Source of the DNA: Haliscomenobacteraceae bacterium
GTDB lineage: Bacteria; Bacteroidota; Bacteroidia; Chitinophagales; Saprospiraceae
NCBI GenBank assembly: GCA_947501115.1
Contig: CANMVX010000003.1
Location: 1 to 64,000 of the forward strand
Direction: 5' to 3'
DNA: 64,000 nucleotides
Shown here: positions 1 to 9,207 of the stretch, piece by piece
How the letters are laid out: every line of letters starts with the position of its first letter
Numbering within the stretch: the first letter of the stretch is position 1
Made by a program: the position numbers and the translations under genes
Notes under the pieces: generated by a model
Databases searched by the model: none
Told to the model about the DNA's origin: nothing
What the model saw: only the letters and a program-made list of their open reading frames with translations

Positions 1-147
1 GGCATATAGCATAACCACTAAATGATGATAGGTTGTAAATTTTTTAACATACCGCTCTGCCTCATGTTTTTTGGCTATTTGTTTAATTTCGTTCTTGTCA
101 ATAAAATTTAACAGCTGATTAAATATCGGCTGTCCGCTAAAATTCAT
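1..147 (-). pseudogene. IS4-like transposase, N-terminal part (runs off window)
   Basis: Reading leftward from an ATG at 147, the minus strand encodes 49 residues without a stop up to the window edge, beginning MNFSGQPIFNQLLNFIDKN. The opening resembles the N-terminal domain (DUF4372) of IS4-family DDE transposases common in Bacteroidota, with the usual pattern 'x-F-x-x-L-L-x-F-I-x-x-x-E' followed by 'Y-x-x-K-F-T-T-Y-x-H-L-V-x-M-L'. The catalytic domain would lie outside the window, so completeness cannot be judged. It is the same family as the wreck at 4538-5755, but a separate and much less decayed copy. It abuts another truncated transposase, which suggests that one IS inserted into another. 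Confidence 0.65.
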
Positions 148-198
148 ATATTTACCTTTGTCTTTCTTTTTTGTGTGGTAACTCAAAAGTAGACGTAA

Positions 199-225
199 CC
201 GGGCAATTCAATAATTGTCCCCCGG
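199..225. repeat. GC-rich inverted repeat, candidate IS terminus
   Basis: CCGGGCAATT and AATTGTCCCCCGG face each other over a 4-base centre and stand out in an AT-rich background. The site lies about 50 bp upstream of the transposase start at 147 and where coding similarity of the neighbouring transposase (228-938) ends. It is therefore a plausible left end of the IS that runs off the window. This is inference; the other end is not visible. Confidence 0.4.
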
Positions 226-227
226 TT

Positions 228-938
228 TTTTTAAAATGTTTATCGGACAACAGTGAAAAAAAATGTAAAATAATTATTTTGTTGGACTCATTTTCTTTTT
301 TTTTAAAAGCTCTATGGTTATCTTTAAAAAGTGACAGTAGCTTTGATTCAAATCAATATGATATTGCTTTTTTTACCAGGTTCGTTATGAAGAGAAAAAG
401 CAGTTGGAATAAAACTTTTTCCGTCCCAAAGACCACAAACCAGGGCTTTCATTCCCAGTTGATAGGTTCGGGAACAATGGTCAAATACTTTTCCAATATG
501 CTCGATGGTTTTACCTGTTTTGCTAAGCAAGGTTTCATCTATAATCAGGCATTTAGGACTGGAAATATCCGTCGAGTCTCCTTTGCTTTTGGTGATTTTT
601 AGGAATTGCCTGGAAAAATTAGATAGAATTTTACCCCAATCAACCCATTCGTTCTTAAGGAAATCATAAAGCACATCCTTTCCATAATTCAGTTTTGTTC
701 CATAGCCAGAATGCATCAACTGACTAATATTTTTAAGGTCAACAAAGACTAAAACAAATAATATTTTAAAAATATTCTCACCTTCAACCCCTTTGGTTTT
801 AGCTTTATTTAGCCATTTATTGACCTGTGCGAGACGGAACTGTCCGATGATGTTTTCAAACGTTTTCAATAAAATATTTGAATCTGATGAATATTCACCT
901 ACTTCAGAGATATTTTTTATAAATTTGCTCTGTTGCAT
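228..938 (-). pseudogene. IS4-like DDE transposase, frameshifted and C-terminally truncated
   Basis: From an ATG at 938 the frame is open for 196 residues to 348. It contains the first catalytic region (CLIIDETLLSKTGK, where the Asp is expected), then 'HIGKVFDHCSRTYQLG' and 'LVCGLWDGKSFIPTAFSLH', typical of an IS4-type transposase of Bacteroidota. After NEPGKK the frame breaks. Fragments reading AFKKKENESNK continue in other frames before all similarity stops near the inverted repeat at 199-225. The remaining catalytic Asp/Glu region is missing, so the gene is dead. A more decayed relative of the same gene lies at 6160-6597 in the same orientation. Confidence 0.8.
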
Positions 939-1070
939 TTTTGACTGATTTGGAAATTTGCTTTTAACTCACTCAAAATTAACAAGTTATGTTCAAAAAT
1001 GCAACTTTTTTATAGTTTTATTTTGCTGATAATCAGCTTTTTAGCAACGTCGAAACTTTGGTAATATAAG
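939..1070. repeat. IS terminal region, copy A
   Basis: This AT-rich leader of the transposase at 228-938 carries 'AACTCACTCAAAA', an internal GCTGATAATCAGC palindrome, and ends in GTCGAAACTTTGGTAA. Related but diverged sequence recurs at 1436-1550 and at 6598-6716, the latter again directly upstream of a copy of the same transposase. The end motif CGAAACTTT(A/G)GT also forms the tips of the small inverted-repeat element at 6011-6106. I infer that 1043-1065 is the terminal inverted repeat of this IS family. Confidence 0.5.
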
Positions 1071-1685
1071 AATTCAACGTAGTTTTCTATTATAAATATC
1101 TTAGCTACAATATTTTTAAACTACATTCTTCCTTTCAATAAAATATTTAACTTATGGTTAAATTATATAATAGATTTTTTTTTACTTATCACCCAAATAA
1201 ATTAAGTTAAAAAGTATTCATTAGCTATTAAATTTTTTAAGGTATGTGGAGAAAAAATCAATAAAAACATTCTTAACCTGATAAATAAGGTTTGTAAGGT
1301 TTGAACTGGTTTGCAATATAAAACGATGTAAATATGAATATAAAAACCATAATAAATTTTTGAAACTAAAATAGATTATAGTATTTACTAGAGTTTTAGA
1401 GGGATTAAAAATCTGATTACTAGCTAAATATAAAATTTAACTCACTCAAAAATTAGAAAATTATGTTAAAGAATGCAGATTTTTAAATAATTTTATTTTA
1501 CTGATTATCATGTTTTTATCATCTCCGAAACTTTATAAACCAATATAGACACTTGAAAAAAATAATTTTTATTCTTTTTTTCTCCCTAAAATATCCTCAT
1601 AAAATTGTATGACAATTTGGTCCGAAACTAAAGTCAGAAATTGTTAGTTTTAATTAATTTTTAAGCGTATTAATTTTAAATAATT
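1071..1685. other. AT-rich spacer with IS-end relic (copy B)
   Basis: No gene is visible in these 615 bases. Positions 1436-1550 repeat the IS terminal region seen at 939-1070 (AACTCACTCAAAA, then CTGATTATCAT, then TCCGAAACTTTAT), which shows that another IS copy once lay here. A second weak similarity links 1395-1450 and 1530-1560 to 4420-4500, next to another IS wreck. The promoter of the 1686 gene must lie at the right end, but I see no convincing box. Confidence 0.5.
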
Positions 1686-3305
1686 ATGTCTAATGTTTAT
1701 AATTCTTTTAATTTTGCTAATGAAATTAATTGTAGATTTCCATATTTATATGATAAGCTTAGCTATGCTTACGGCGATAATTACGTTGCTGCAAAGTATT
1801 GTGGTTTTTCAAAAACTCCTAAAAAGATAAATGGTGAGTGGCAACATGGACACATTGTTCCTGAACGGAATTTTAATCCAGAATTGGTAATAGGAAGCGA
1901 TGGTTTGTCTAAATTTAGAAAGGAAAAAAAGTATTATGTCGCAAGGCAGGATCAAGTTAATTACTTATATAAAGAGGGTTTTAAAAATGTAATACCAATT
2001 GGTTTACCTATAATTTATTTAAATAAGCCTCGGGAAAAAAGAATATTAAATAGTTTATTAATTATGCCGGGACACTCATTGTCAGGTATAGATTATCAAG
2101 CTGAAGAAGAAAAATTTATTAATAGAATTAAATATTTATTTCCAACATTTGATCTTGTTGTCTGTTGTTTGCATATGAATGACTTTGAAAAAAACATTTG
2201 GGTAAAAGCAATGGAGAAAGAGGGTATTGCGACAATAGTTGGAGCCAATGAAAATGACTCTAATACTTATTTTAGACTCGCATCACTTTTCAGTCAAATG
2301 GAATATTTATTAACTGATAGTTTTGGGTCTCATGTAGCATATGCCTCTTATTTCGGTTGCAAGGTTTCTATAATTGAAAATGATTATATTTCATCTGATA
2401 TAAAGCTAAAAAATTGGAATAAATTAAAAGCTTTTGCTCCATTTTATATTAACAATCCCAATTTTAAATATTCTTTTATTAAAAGACTAGATGAAGAAAT
2501 AAAAGAAAAATATTCTTTTTTTTATTGTCCATTGAGAGAAGCAAAATATCAAATAGAATGGGCATATTTTCAAATTGGGGCTGACAATATTAGATCACCT
2601 GCTGATTTAAAGTTGATATTTGGCTGGGAGAATATGCTGGTAAAATTTTTTAAAATAAAATTTTCTATGTTAAGTATGAAATTAACTTCTTTTTTTAAGT
2701 ATAATTTTTTTGACTTTATAAAGATGAGAATTAAGCTGCATAAAGAATTAAAAATTTTTACTCATCTCACTTTTGATGAAAAAATATTAATTTATAAAAT
2801 ATCTAAAAAGTTACCTAAAAATGCAATTTGCGCAGAAATTGGAAGCTATTTTGGAGCAAGCAGTAGTATAATTGCAAGTAATTTAAAAAATGAAGCTAAA
2901 TTGTATTGTATTGATACTTGGGGTAATCATGGAATGATTTATAATGAGGATGATTTAAACAATGAGAGGTTAAAAGAAAAAGATACCTTAACAGATTTTA
3001 GGAAAAATACTTTCAAGTTTAAATCAAAAATAATAGAAATGAGAGGCTGGAGTAATTCTAAGATTATAGAGTTAAAACAATTGGAAGATAGATTAGACTT
3101 CCTATTTATTGACGGTGATCATAATTATGATAGTGTTAAACTAGACTGGGATCTTTACTCTGATTTATTGTTACCTGGGAGCATTGTAGCATTCCACGAT
3201 ACAGGATGGGCTGATGGTGTTATTAAAGTCATAAATGATGATGTTCTTAAAAAAGCAGTATTATTAAATAAACTTCCTAATCTTCAAATATTTAGAATTA
3301 AGTAA
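1686..3305 (+). CDS. Two-domain glycan enzyme: GT-B-like glycosyltransferase fused to SAM methyltransferase
   Basis: The 539-residue protein has two halves. Residues 1-300 look like one half of a GT-B fold transferase of surface polysaccharides: 'VIPIGLPIIYL', then 'LLTDSFGSHVAYASYFG', a serine/acidic phosphate-contacting loop common in capsule transferases. Residues 365-520 are a class I methyltransferase of the Methyltransf_24 kind, with AEIGSYFGASS as the SAM glycine loop (about 382-392), LYCIDTWG, and LFIDGDHNYD (about 473-482) followed by GSIVAFHDT. The likely job is transfer and methylation of a sugar in the cytoplasm. A GT2 gene starts 2 bp after its stop, so the two are cotranscribed. 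Acceptor and donor are unknown, and the N-terminal call is weaker than the C-terminal one. Confidence 0.7.
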   Translation: MSNVYNSFNFANEINCRFPYLYDKLSYAYGDNYVAAKYCGFSKTPKKINGEWQHGHIVPERNFNPELVIGSDGLSKFRKEKKYYVARQDQVNYLYKEGFKNVIPIGLPIIYLNKPREKRILNSLLIMPGHSLSGIDYQAEEEKFINRIKYLFPTFDLVVCCLHMNDFEKNIWVKAMEKEGIATIVGANENDSNTYFRLASLFSQMEYLLTDSFGSHVAYASYFGCKVSIIENDYISSDIKLKNWNKLKAFAPFYINNPNFKYSFIKRLDEEIKEKYSFFYCPLREAKYQIEWAYFQIGADNIRSPADLKLIFGWENMLVKFFKIKFSMLSMKLTSFFKYNFFDFIKMRIKLHKELKIFTHLTFDEKILIYKISKKLPKNAICAEIGSYFGASSSIIASNLKNEAKLYCIDTWGNHGMIYNEDDLNNERLKEKDTLTDFRKNTFKFKSKIIEMRGWSNSKIIELKQLEDRLDFLFIDGDHNYDSVKLDWDLYSDLLLPGSIVAFHDTGWADGVIKVINDDVLKKAVLLNKLPNLQIFRIK

Positions 3306-3307
3306 TT

Positions 3308-4387
3308 ATGATTAGTATAATTATTCCAACTTATAATAGAGCTAAAAACTTGAAAGAGAATCTTTATCGTTTAATAAGTTATATTTCTAACCCCGGAGAA
3401 ATAGAAATAATTATAATAGATAATGGGTCTTCTGATAATACATTTGAAGTTGTAGAGAAAATCATTAAATTTCATTCAGAAAATATTATTAAATATATTT
3501 TTGATTCAGAACCAGGTTTACTTACTGGACGACATAGAGGTTATAATGAATCAAGTGGAAGCATATTAGCATTCATAGACGATGATATTTTAGTTTCTGA
3601 AACATGGTTAATATTTTTGCAGAATTTAAAAGATCATTATTTAGACTTTGGTTTTTTTACAGGGCCGAATTTACCATTTTATAACTGTTATCCACCCGAT
3701 TGGTTAAAATATTTCTGGAAAAAAAATAATCATGGAATTGAATGTAGTTGGCTGAGTCTGCTTGACTTTGGAACAATATCAAAAGAAATTCCTTTAAATT
3801 ATATTTTTGGGCTAAATTTTATTGTTCGTCGTGATGTATTTAAAGCTGTTGGAGGTTTTAATCCGGACAATATTTCACCTGAATTTCAACAATTTCAGGG
3901 AGATGGAGAAACTGGGCTGACTATAAGAGCAAGTTTACTTGGTTTTAAAGCATTTTATGATGCCAGACTTTTGGTAATGCACCAAATTACTTGCGAACGC
4001 CTTACTAAGAATTATTTTGGAAAACGTGCATATTACCAAGGAGTTTGCGATTCATTTACTAGTCTTAAGCGACAATATAAATTTGAAAATAAAATATCTT
4101 ATTTTAATTCTAATTCAACTAATAATTTAAGAAATGAAAAATTGAAAAGTTGGCTGTTTGATAAATTTTTATTTACTTTTATTATTGACATATTGAAAAA
4201 ATATAGTATTCTTAAAGAAGTAGTGATTTATTTAATGTATTTACATATTTTAAATTACACAAAGAAACAATATGATTCTGGATTTAGGTTTCATCAAAAT
4301 GCATTTTATACTAATTCTTTAGTTAGAAAATGGGTTTTACTTGATAATTATTGGGAATACAAATTACCAGTCAAAGAAAAAGATTGA
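3308..4387 (+). CDS. GT2 family glycosyltransferase
   Basis: This is a GT-A fold transferase of 359 residues. The N-terminus MISIIIPTYNRAKNL, the DNGSSDNT nucleotide-sugar loop (about 38-45) and the metal-binding triad in AFIDDDILV (about 88-96) are textbook GT2 features. A later QGDGETGL motif supplies the acidic catalytic region. The C-terminal 100 residues are basic and may sit on the membrane. It probably adds one sugar to a lipid-linked repeat unit. It is translationally coupled to the preceding fusion gene and is followed at once by a hairpin terminator. Confidence 0.85.
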   Translation: MISIIIPTYNRAKNLKENLYRLISYISNPGEIEIIIIDNGSSDNTFEVVEKIIKFHSENIIKYIFDSEPGLLTGRHRGYNESSGSILAFIDDDILVSETWLIFLQNLKDHYLDFGFFTGPNLPFYNCYPPDWLKYFWKKNNHGIECSWLSLLDFGTISKEIPLNYIFGLNFIVRRDVFKAVGGFNPDNISPEFQQFQGDGETGLTIRASLLGFKAFYDARLLVMHQITCERLTKNYFGKRAYYQGVCDSFTSLKRQYKFENKISYFNSNSTNNLRNEKLKSWLFDKFLFTFIIDILKKYSILKEVVIYLMYLHILNYTKKQYDSGFRFHQNAFYTNSLVRKWVLLDNYWEYKLPVKEKD

Positions 4388-4391
4388 ATAT

Positions 4392-4410
4392 GTAGAAATA
4401 AAATTTCTAC
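4392..4410 (+). terminator. Candidate intrinsic terminator after the 2-gene unit
   Basis: GTAGAAAT and ATTTCTAC form a perfect 8-bp stem with an AAA loop, starting 5 bp after the stop of the GT2 gene, and are followed by a T-rich run (TTTCTTTTAT). Position and shape suit a terminator for the 1686-4387 transcript. Confidence 0.55.
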
Positions 4411-4537
4411 TTTCTTTTATATTTATAAACCAATAGAGTCTTAAATAAATTTTAATCCAAAGGTTTAAGTGGGATAAAAATCACATTATATGTGTAATTA
4501 AAAAAATGAGGTCCTTTAAGTTCCTCTAAGTATCTTA

Positions 4538-5755
4538 GTGGTGAACCAATCAAAAAAACCTTCTCTCTTGTCGATTATAAGCCTGTTTTCCCAAATCATC
4601 TCAAAATTGGACCGGAATTCTTTTCAAAAACTTATTTTGCGTCATAATACGGACAAGCATCAGAAAGGATATTATTGTTGGAAACATTTGGTAAGTATGT
4701 TATTCTGTCTGTTTGCCAAAAGTCAGTCAATGTGTGACATCAGCAATGGTTTGCGCTCTGCCACAGGCAGCTTAAATCATTTAGGTGTCAGCCGAGCACC
4801 CAGTAAGAGCAATATTAATTACTTGAACAAGCATAGGAATTGGGAATTATTCTTGGACTACTATTTTTAACTTGCAAATCTTTTGGGACAACAGGCTAAA
4901 TTTAAGCGGGTAAAATTTAAAATCAAGAGCAAGATATTTCTTCTTGAATCCACCACGATCAGCCTCTGCTTAAGCCTGTTTGACTGGGCGAGATACAAAA
5001 CATCCAAGGGAGCCATTAAAATGCACTAACTCTTTGATTTTGATGGCAATTTACAGGCATATATTAACATAACTGATGGTAACAAAGCTGATAATAAAGG
5101 GGGGTAAAGACATTCATTTGCTGAGGTGAGGTGTTATCGTAGCTGACCGGTTTTACAACCTTTTTTCCCTCTTGCATATTTGGGACAGCAAAGGTGTATT
5201 TTTTGTTGTCAGACATAAAGACAATCTGCAATTTACGGTCTTAAAAGAGAATGAATTGCCTGAAAAACGCCATCAATACGTTATTATAGACCAAATTATA
5301 GCATTTAAAAATGAGCCTTCACGGCAGAAATACCCAAACCGACTCAGACGTAAATCAATTTGGGATGACGTCAATAAACAGGAAATTGAGCTGATTACAA
5401 ATCATTTTCAATTGGCTACCAACACCATTGCAAACTTTACAAATGCCGTTGGCAGGTGGAAATTTTCTTTCGTGTAATCAAGCAGCTGTTGCACATAAAA
5501 TCATTCATTGGCACATCCTAAAATGCTGTTTTGATCCAAATCTGGACGGCGCTTATAACCAGCCTGATATTTAAAGCATTTAAGGCAATGTCAAAATATA
5601 AATGGCACCTATCCAATTTGGTCGCTTTCATAAGATTGAATCTGTTCGTCAAAATTGAATTACAAAAATGGCTTGAAAAACCCTTTAGTGATCTCAAACC
5701 AACTCCTTTTACTTCAGAAATACTGGTCTACTTTTTGATTATTGATAATTTATGA
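4538..5755 (+). pseudogene. IS4-like (DUF4372-type) transposase, multiply broken
   Basis: Pieces of one transposase can be read in order across three frames. The N-terminal domain is at 4538-4870 (YYCWKHLVSMLFCLFAK, then GSLNHLGVSRAPSKSNI). A broken middle lies at 4880-5110, where LLESTTISLCLSLFDWARYK and LFDFDGNLQAYINITDGNKA hold the first catalytic Asp region. VIVADRFYN and WDSKGVFFVVRHKDNLQF are at about 5135-5230. The C-terminus is at 5531-5755 (IQIWTALITSLIF, LSNLVAFIRLNLF). Several frameshifts and a TAA inside KGAIKMH*LFDFD kill it. It belongs to the same family as the fragment at 1-147 but in the opposite orientation. Confidence 0.85.
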
Positions 5756-6159
5756 TTTATAACCTCTGTTTTTACTATGTTTGTTCTTAATATTAAAAAC
5801 GTTAAGGACGCTATTGGTTTCAAATATTTTAGTAAAACCCTATAAAAAACTTTCAAGAGTTAAAAAACACACCATGGTCATTATATTATTGAATTTATTG
5901 CTAGTTGAGAACTACCTAAGGTCACAAGGGTATAAAATCAGTTAAACAATTGAAAAAATAGTTTGAAATTCATTGTTCCGGCATTAAATAGTCTTATAAG
6001 ATTATATGATAATTTGTCACGAAACTTTAGTTAATAATTAAAGTCGCTGATTTTCTATAAAACTGGTTATCAGGCAACTAAAATTACTAAAGTTTCGATA
6101 CAAATTAAGTTTCATTTTTTTTTGGACATTTTAAAAATTTAAACTGAATTTGCAATAAT
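5756..6159. other. Non-coding AT-rich spacer containing a small inverted-repeat element
   Basis: No gene can be read here. The only structure is the 96-bp inverted-repeat element at 6011-6106, listed separately. The rest looks like decayed mobile DNA between two transposase wrecks. Confidence 0.6.
6011..6106. mobile_element. MITE-like element, 96 bp
   Basis: AATTTGTCACGAAACTTTAGT (given here as its core, 6011-6031) faces its reverse complement at 6086-6106 with 2 mismatches in 21 positions, leaving a 54-base core with no coding capacity. The core CGAAACTTTAGT matches the terminal motif of the IS family at 1043-1065 (CGAAACTTTGGT). I infer a non-autonomous derivative once moved by that transposase. 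Target duplications were not found. Confidence 0.45.
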
Positions 6160-6597
6160 ACAAACATGCCCCTTTATTCCTAGTTGATGGATTTGGGAGC
6201 AATGGTCAAACATTTTTTAAATGTGCTCGATGGTTTTAACCGATTTGAAAAGCAAGGTATAATCTATAATCAAGCATTTAGGGCTAGAAATATCCGTCGA
6301 GTCTCTTTTGGTTTTGGTAATTTTTAGGAATTTCCAGGTAAAATTGGTTAGAATTTTAAACTTGTCAATCCATTCGTTCTTAAGGAATTTATAAAGCAAA
6401 TCCCTACTATAATTAAGTTTGGTTCCATAGCCAGCATGCGTAAACTAACTTTTTTTGGGGTTTTAGATTTTTTTAGCCTTTATTGACAATTGTAAAATAT
6501 AAATGTCAGCTGATGTTTTCAAACGTTATTAATACATTTGAATTTGATGAATATTCACTTATTCCAGCTTTACTTTTTCTAACTTTGTTCTGTTGCA
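6160..6597 (-). pseudogene. Degenerate IS4-like transposase, second copy
   Basis: From an ATG at 6597 the minus strand again begins MQQ and then keeps EYSS and TFENI, as in the copy at 228-938. Further on, LYKFLKNEWID, FLKITKTKRDSTDISSPK and CLIIDYTLL are recognisable up to 6217, and faint similarity runs to about 6160. The catalytic position reads DYT instead of DET, a block in the middle is missing, and stops are frequent. It is a much older wreck than its relative. Its leader (6598-6716) repeats the IS terminal region. Confidence 0.75.
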
Positions 6598-6716
6598 TTA
6601 TTGACTGATTATTAGTTTCGCATTTAAATCATTCAAGACTGATGTTTGTCTACAAAAATGCAATGGGTTTTTTTTACATGATAATCAGTTATTTAATATT
6701 TCCTAAGCTTTGTTTA
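6598..6716. repeat. IS terminal region, copy C
   Basis: This repeats the layout of copy A: TTGACTGATT, AATCATTCAAGA, ACAAAAATGCAA, GATAATCAG, and a degraded end CCTAAGCTTTGTTTA. It lies directly upstream of the degenerate transposase at 6160-6597. The distance and order match copy A, so it is the same end of the same IS type. Confidence 0.5.
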
Positions 6717-6775
6717 GTATTTATTTACAAGTAACAATGAATAAATATTTGAATTTTTTAAAATTATAACAAAAT

Positions 6776-7204
6776 ATGGTTGAGCAAATTAAGAACAAGG
6801 ATTTATTACTGGCAATTATTGTTTCTCACAGGTTTAATAAACCGGGCATTCATTTTTTTACTCCGGATTTACTTTCTCAACAACTTGCTTATATGCACCA
6901 TCCAGCGGGAAAGATTATTGAACCACATGTACATAATAAAGTACAAAGAGAAGTAACCTATACTCAGGAGGTCTTATTTATTAAATCAGGAAAATTGCGT
7001 GTTGATTTCTACTCTGAACAAAAGGAATATTTAGAAAGTCGTATTTTAGAAGCAGGAGATACCATCTTGTTAGTAATGGGAGGACATGGTTTTGAGGTCA
7101 TAGAGGAGATTGAAATGTTAGAGGTAAAACAAGGTCCATATTTAGGTGATTCGGATAAGACACGATTTCACGGAATAAATCGAGAGGAGGTTAAAATTTT
7201 ATGA
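6776..7204 (+). CDS. Single-domain cupin protein of sugar biosynthesis locus
   Basis: The 142-residue protein is one cupin barrel. Motif 1 is seen as EPHVHNKVQREVTYTQE with metal-binding His/His/Glu candidates (about 42-58), then GKLRVDFY. Motif 2 is EAGDTILLVMGGHGFEV (about 87-103), with a further His. Cupins of this size beside a DegT aminotransferase and an N-methyltransferase often act as isomerases or epimerases on nucleotide-activated sugars. This sequence does not look like the well-known FdtA/WxcM ketoisomerase, so the reaction is open. It opens the amino-sugar module 6776-9182. Confidence 0.7.
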   Translation: MVEQIKNKDLLLAIIVSHRFNKPGIHFFTPDLLSQQLAYMHHPAGKIIEPHVHNKVQREVTYTQEVLFIKSGKLRVDFYSEQKEYLESRILEAGDTILLVMGGHGFEVIEEIEMLEVKQGPYLGDSDKTRFHGINREEVKIL

Positions 7205-7309
7205 AATTATAATGGAATTTAATATCATTGGCCATAACCTTTTGTTTATTTTTTAACAATGATCGTGATAAATTTCTTTTTAGTTTGTGTGTAAAAACAA
7301 ATATTTCTT

Positions 7310-8071
7310 ATGTCAAAGGATACTACTTTTTTAAATTATAGTAAATATTATGATTTGCTTTATCAGGATAAGGACTATTCTGCTGAAGTAGATTATATTA
7401 AAAGTTTGTTGTTGCAAAATGGTGTCGTTAATGGAAATATATTAGAATTTGGATCAGGTACCGGAATACATGGAAGACTCCTTTCTAATTCTGGTTATAA
7501 GGTACATGGAATTGAAAATAGTATGGAGATGGTATCTATATGTAAATTAACAGATAATTTTACGTGTCAGCAAGGTGATATAACCTCTATTAAATTAGGT
7601 CGAACTTTTGATGCTGTAATTTCATTATTTCATGTAATTAGCTATCAAACTACAAACATTGAACTTCATGCAGTTTTCAATAGAGCTGCTGAACATTTGA
7701 AGCCATCCGGCATATTAATATTTGATTTTTGGTACAGTCCTGCTGTTTATAATATTCGTCCCACTATTAGGGTAAAACGTATGAAAAATTTAAATTTTGA
7801 AATAACCCGAATCGCTGAACCTACACTTTTCAACAATGAAAACAGGGTAGATGTTAATTTCACCTTGTTCGTTAAAAATTTAAGTTCTGGGATGATAGAA
7901 AGCTTCTCTGAAACTCACAAAATGCGACACTTTAGTTTACCAGAACTTGATTTGCTGGCTGAAGCAAATAATTTTAAACGTGTTAATGTTGAAGAATTTT
8001 TAAGTAAAGCAAATGTAAGTGAATCAACATGGGGCGTTTGTGTAACATATCAAAAAATAGATAATGAGTGA
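7310..8071 (+). CDS. Class I SAM methyltransferase, probable amino-sugar N-methyltransferase
   Basis: The 253-residue protein starts with the helix YSKYYDLLYQDKDYSAEVDYI, typical of the TylM1/DesVI group of dTDP-amino-sugar N,N-dimethyltransferases. The SAM loop ILEFGSGTGIHG (about 45-56), an acidic residue in HGIENS, and VISLFHVISYQ follow. Its last 8 bases overlap the DegT aminotransferase gene, which would supply the amino group. I infer methylation of a 3- or 4-amino-deoxy sugar nucleotide. No rmlA/rmlB genes are in the window to supply the precursor. Confidence 0.75.
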   Translation: MSKDTTFLNYSKYYDLLYQDKDYSAEVDYIKSLLLQNGVVNGNILEFGSGTGIHGRLLSNSGYKVHGIENSMEMVSICKLTDNFTCQQGDITSIKLGRTFDAVISLFHVISYQTTNIELHAVFNRAAEHLKPSGILIFDFWYSPAVYNIRPTIRVKRMKNLNFEITRIAEPTLFNNENRVDVNFTLFVKNLSSGMIESFSETHKMRHFSLPELDLLAEANNFKRVNVEEFLSKANVSESTWGVCVTYQKIDNE

Positions 8072-9182
8072 ATATATCCCAGTAAATCAACCCTTACTTG
8101 ATGGAAATGAGAAAAAGTACCTTGCTGAATGTATCGATTCTGGATGGATTTCCTCTGAAGGTCCTTTTGTAGAACGCTTTGAAACCGAAATGGCAAAACG
8201 TTTTGGACGTAAGCATGCGATTTCAGTAACTAATGGAACTGCTGCAATTGATGCAGCTATTGAAGCACTTGAAATTGGTCCTGGAGATGAAGTTATTCTT
8301 CCTTCATTTACAATTATTTCTTGTTTGTTACAAATAATTAGAATTGGTGCAATTCCAGTACTAATTGATTCAGATTCAATTACCTGGAATATGGATGTTT
8401 CACAGATTGAAAAAAAAATAACAAAAAAGACTAAGGCAATAATGGTAGTACATATTTATGGCTTACCAGTTGATATGGATATAATCTTACAAATTTGTAA
8501 AAATTATAATTTATTGCTTATTGAGGATGCCGCTGAACTAATTGGGCAAAATTATAAAAATAAACCTTGTGGTTCTTTTGGTGATATAAGTACTTTTAGC
8601 TTTTATCCAAATAAACATATTACAACTGGAGAAGGTGGTATGATTCTTACGGATGATGATACACTTGCAGAAAAATGTCGTGAACTAAGAAATTTATGTT
8701 TTCAAAAGGGTAAAAGGTTTGTTCATGAAAAGTTAGGTTGGAATTTAAGAATGACAAATATGCAAGCTGCAATAGGCGTCGCACAGTTAGAACGATTGGA
8801 TGAATTTATTGATAAAAAGCGATGGATAGGAACTTCCTATAATACTTTATTTGAAAATTTAAATTGTGTTCAATTGCCCCTAAATAAAACTAGTTATGCC
8901 GATAACATTTATTGGATTTATGGAATAGTAATTGAAGAAAGTGTCGAATTTAGTGCTGATATAGCAATTCAACTTTTAGAAAAATTGGGAATTGGCTGCA
9001 GGCCGTTTTTTTATCCAATGCACCAACAACCAATCTTAAGAAAGTTAGGTTTTTTTAAAGACGAAAGCTATGGGGTTGCGGAAAGACTTTATAAAAGAGG
9101 ATTTTATTTACCTAGTGGTCTAACATTAACAAAAACGGAGATAGAGAGAATTGCAGAAATGGTTCATAAAATTTTTGTATAA
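8064..9182 (+). CDS. DegT/DnrJ/EryC1/StrS family PLP sugar aminotransferase
   Basis: This is a fold-type I aminotransferase of normal length (372 residues). It starts YIPVNQPLLDGNEKKYL and has GWISSEGPFVERFE, then SVTNGTAAIDAA for PLP phosphate binding. VHIYGLPVDMD and LIEDAAELIG include the Asp that pairs with the pyridine nitrogen. FSFYPNKHITTGEGGM holds the Schiff-base lysine (about residue 182). It converts a keto-deoxy sugar nucleotide to the amino sugar, usually with glutamate as donor. The 8-bp overlap with the methyltransferase indicates translational coupling. The regiochemistry cannot be told from sequence by eye. Confidence 0.9.
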   Translation: MSEYIPVNQPLLDGNEKKYLAECIDSGWISSEGPFVERFETEMAKRFGRKHAISVTNGTAAIDAAIEALEIGPGDEVILPSFTIISCLLQIIRIGAIPVLIDSDSITWNMDVSQIEKKITKKTKAIMVVHIYGLPVDMDIILQICKNYNLLLIEDAAELIGQNYKNKPCGSFGDISTFSFYPNKHITTGEGGMILTDDDTLAEKCRELRNLCFQKGKRFVHEKLGWNLRMTNMQAAIGVAQLERLDEFIDKKRWIGTSYNTLFENLNCVQLPLNKTSYADNIYWIYGIVIEESVEFSADIAIQLLEKLGIGCRPFFYPMHQQPILRKLGFFKDESYGVAERLYKRGFYLPSGLTLTKTEIERIAEMVHKIFV

Positions 9183-9207
9183 AAATTATATTAATTAAGA
9201 AATTGGT

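Noticed and set aside
171-602. 143-codon + strand frame over the first transposase
   Set aside because: It is antisense to clear transposase coding sequence and has no family features.
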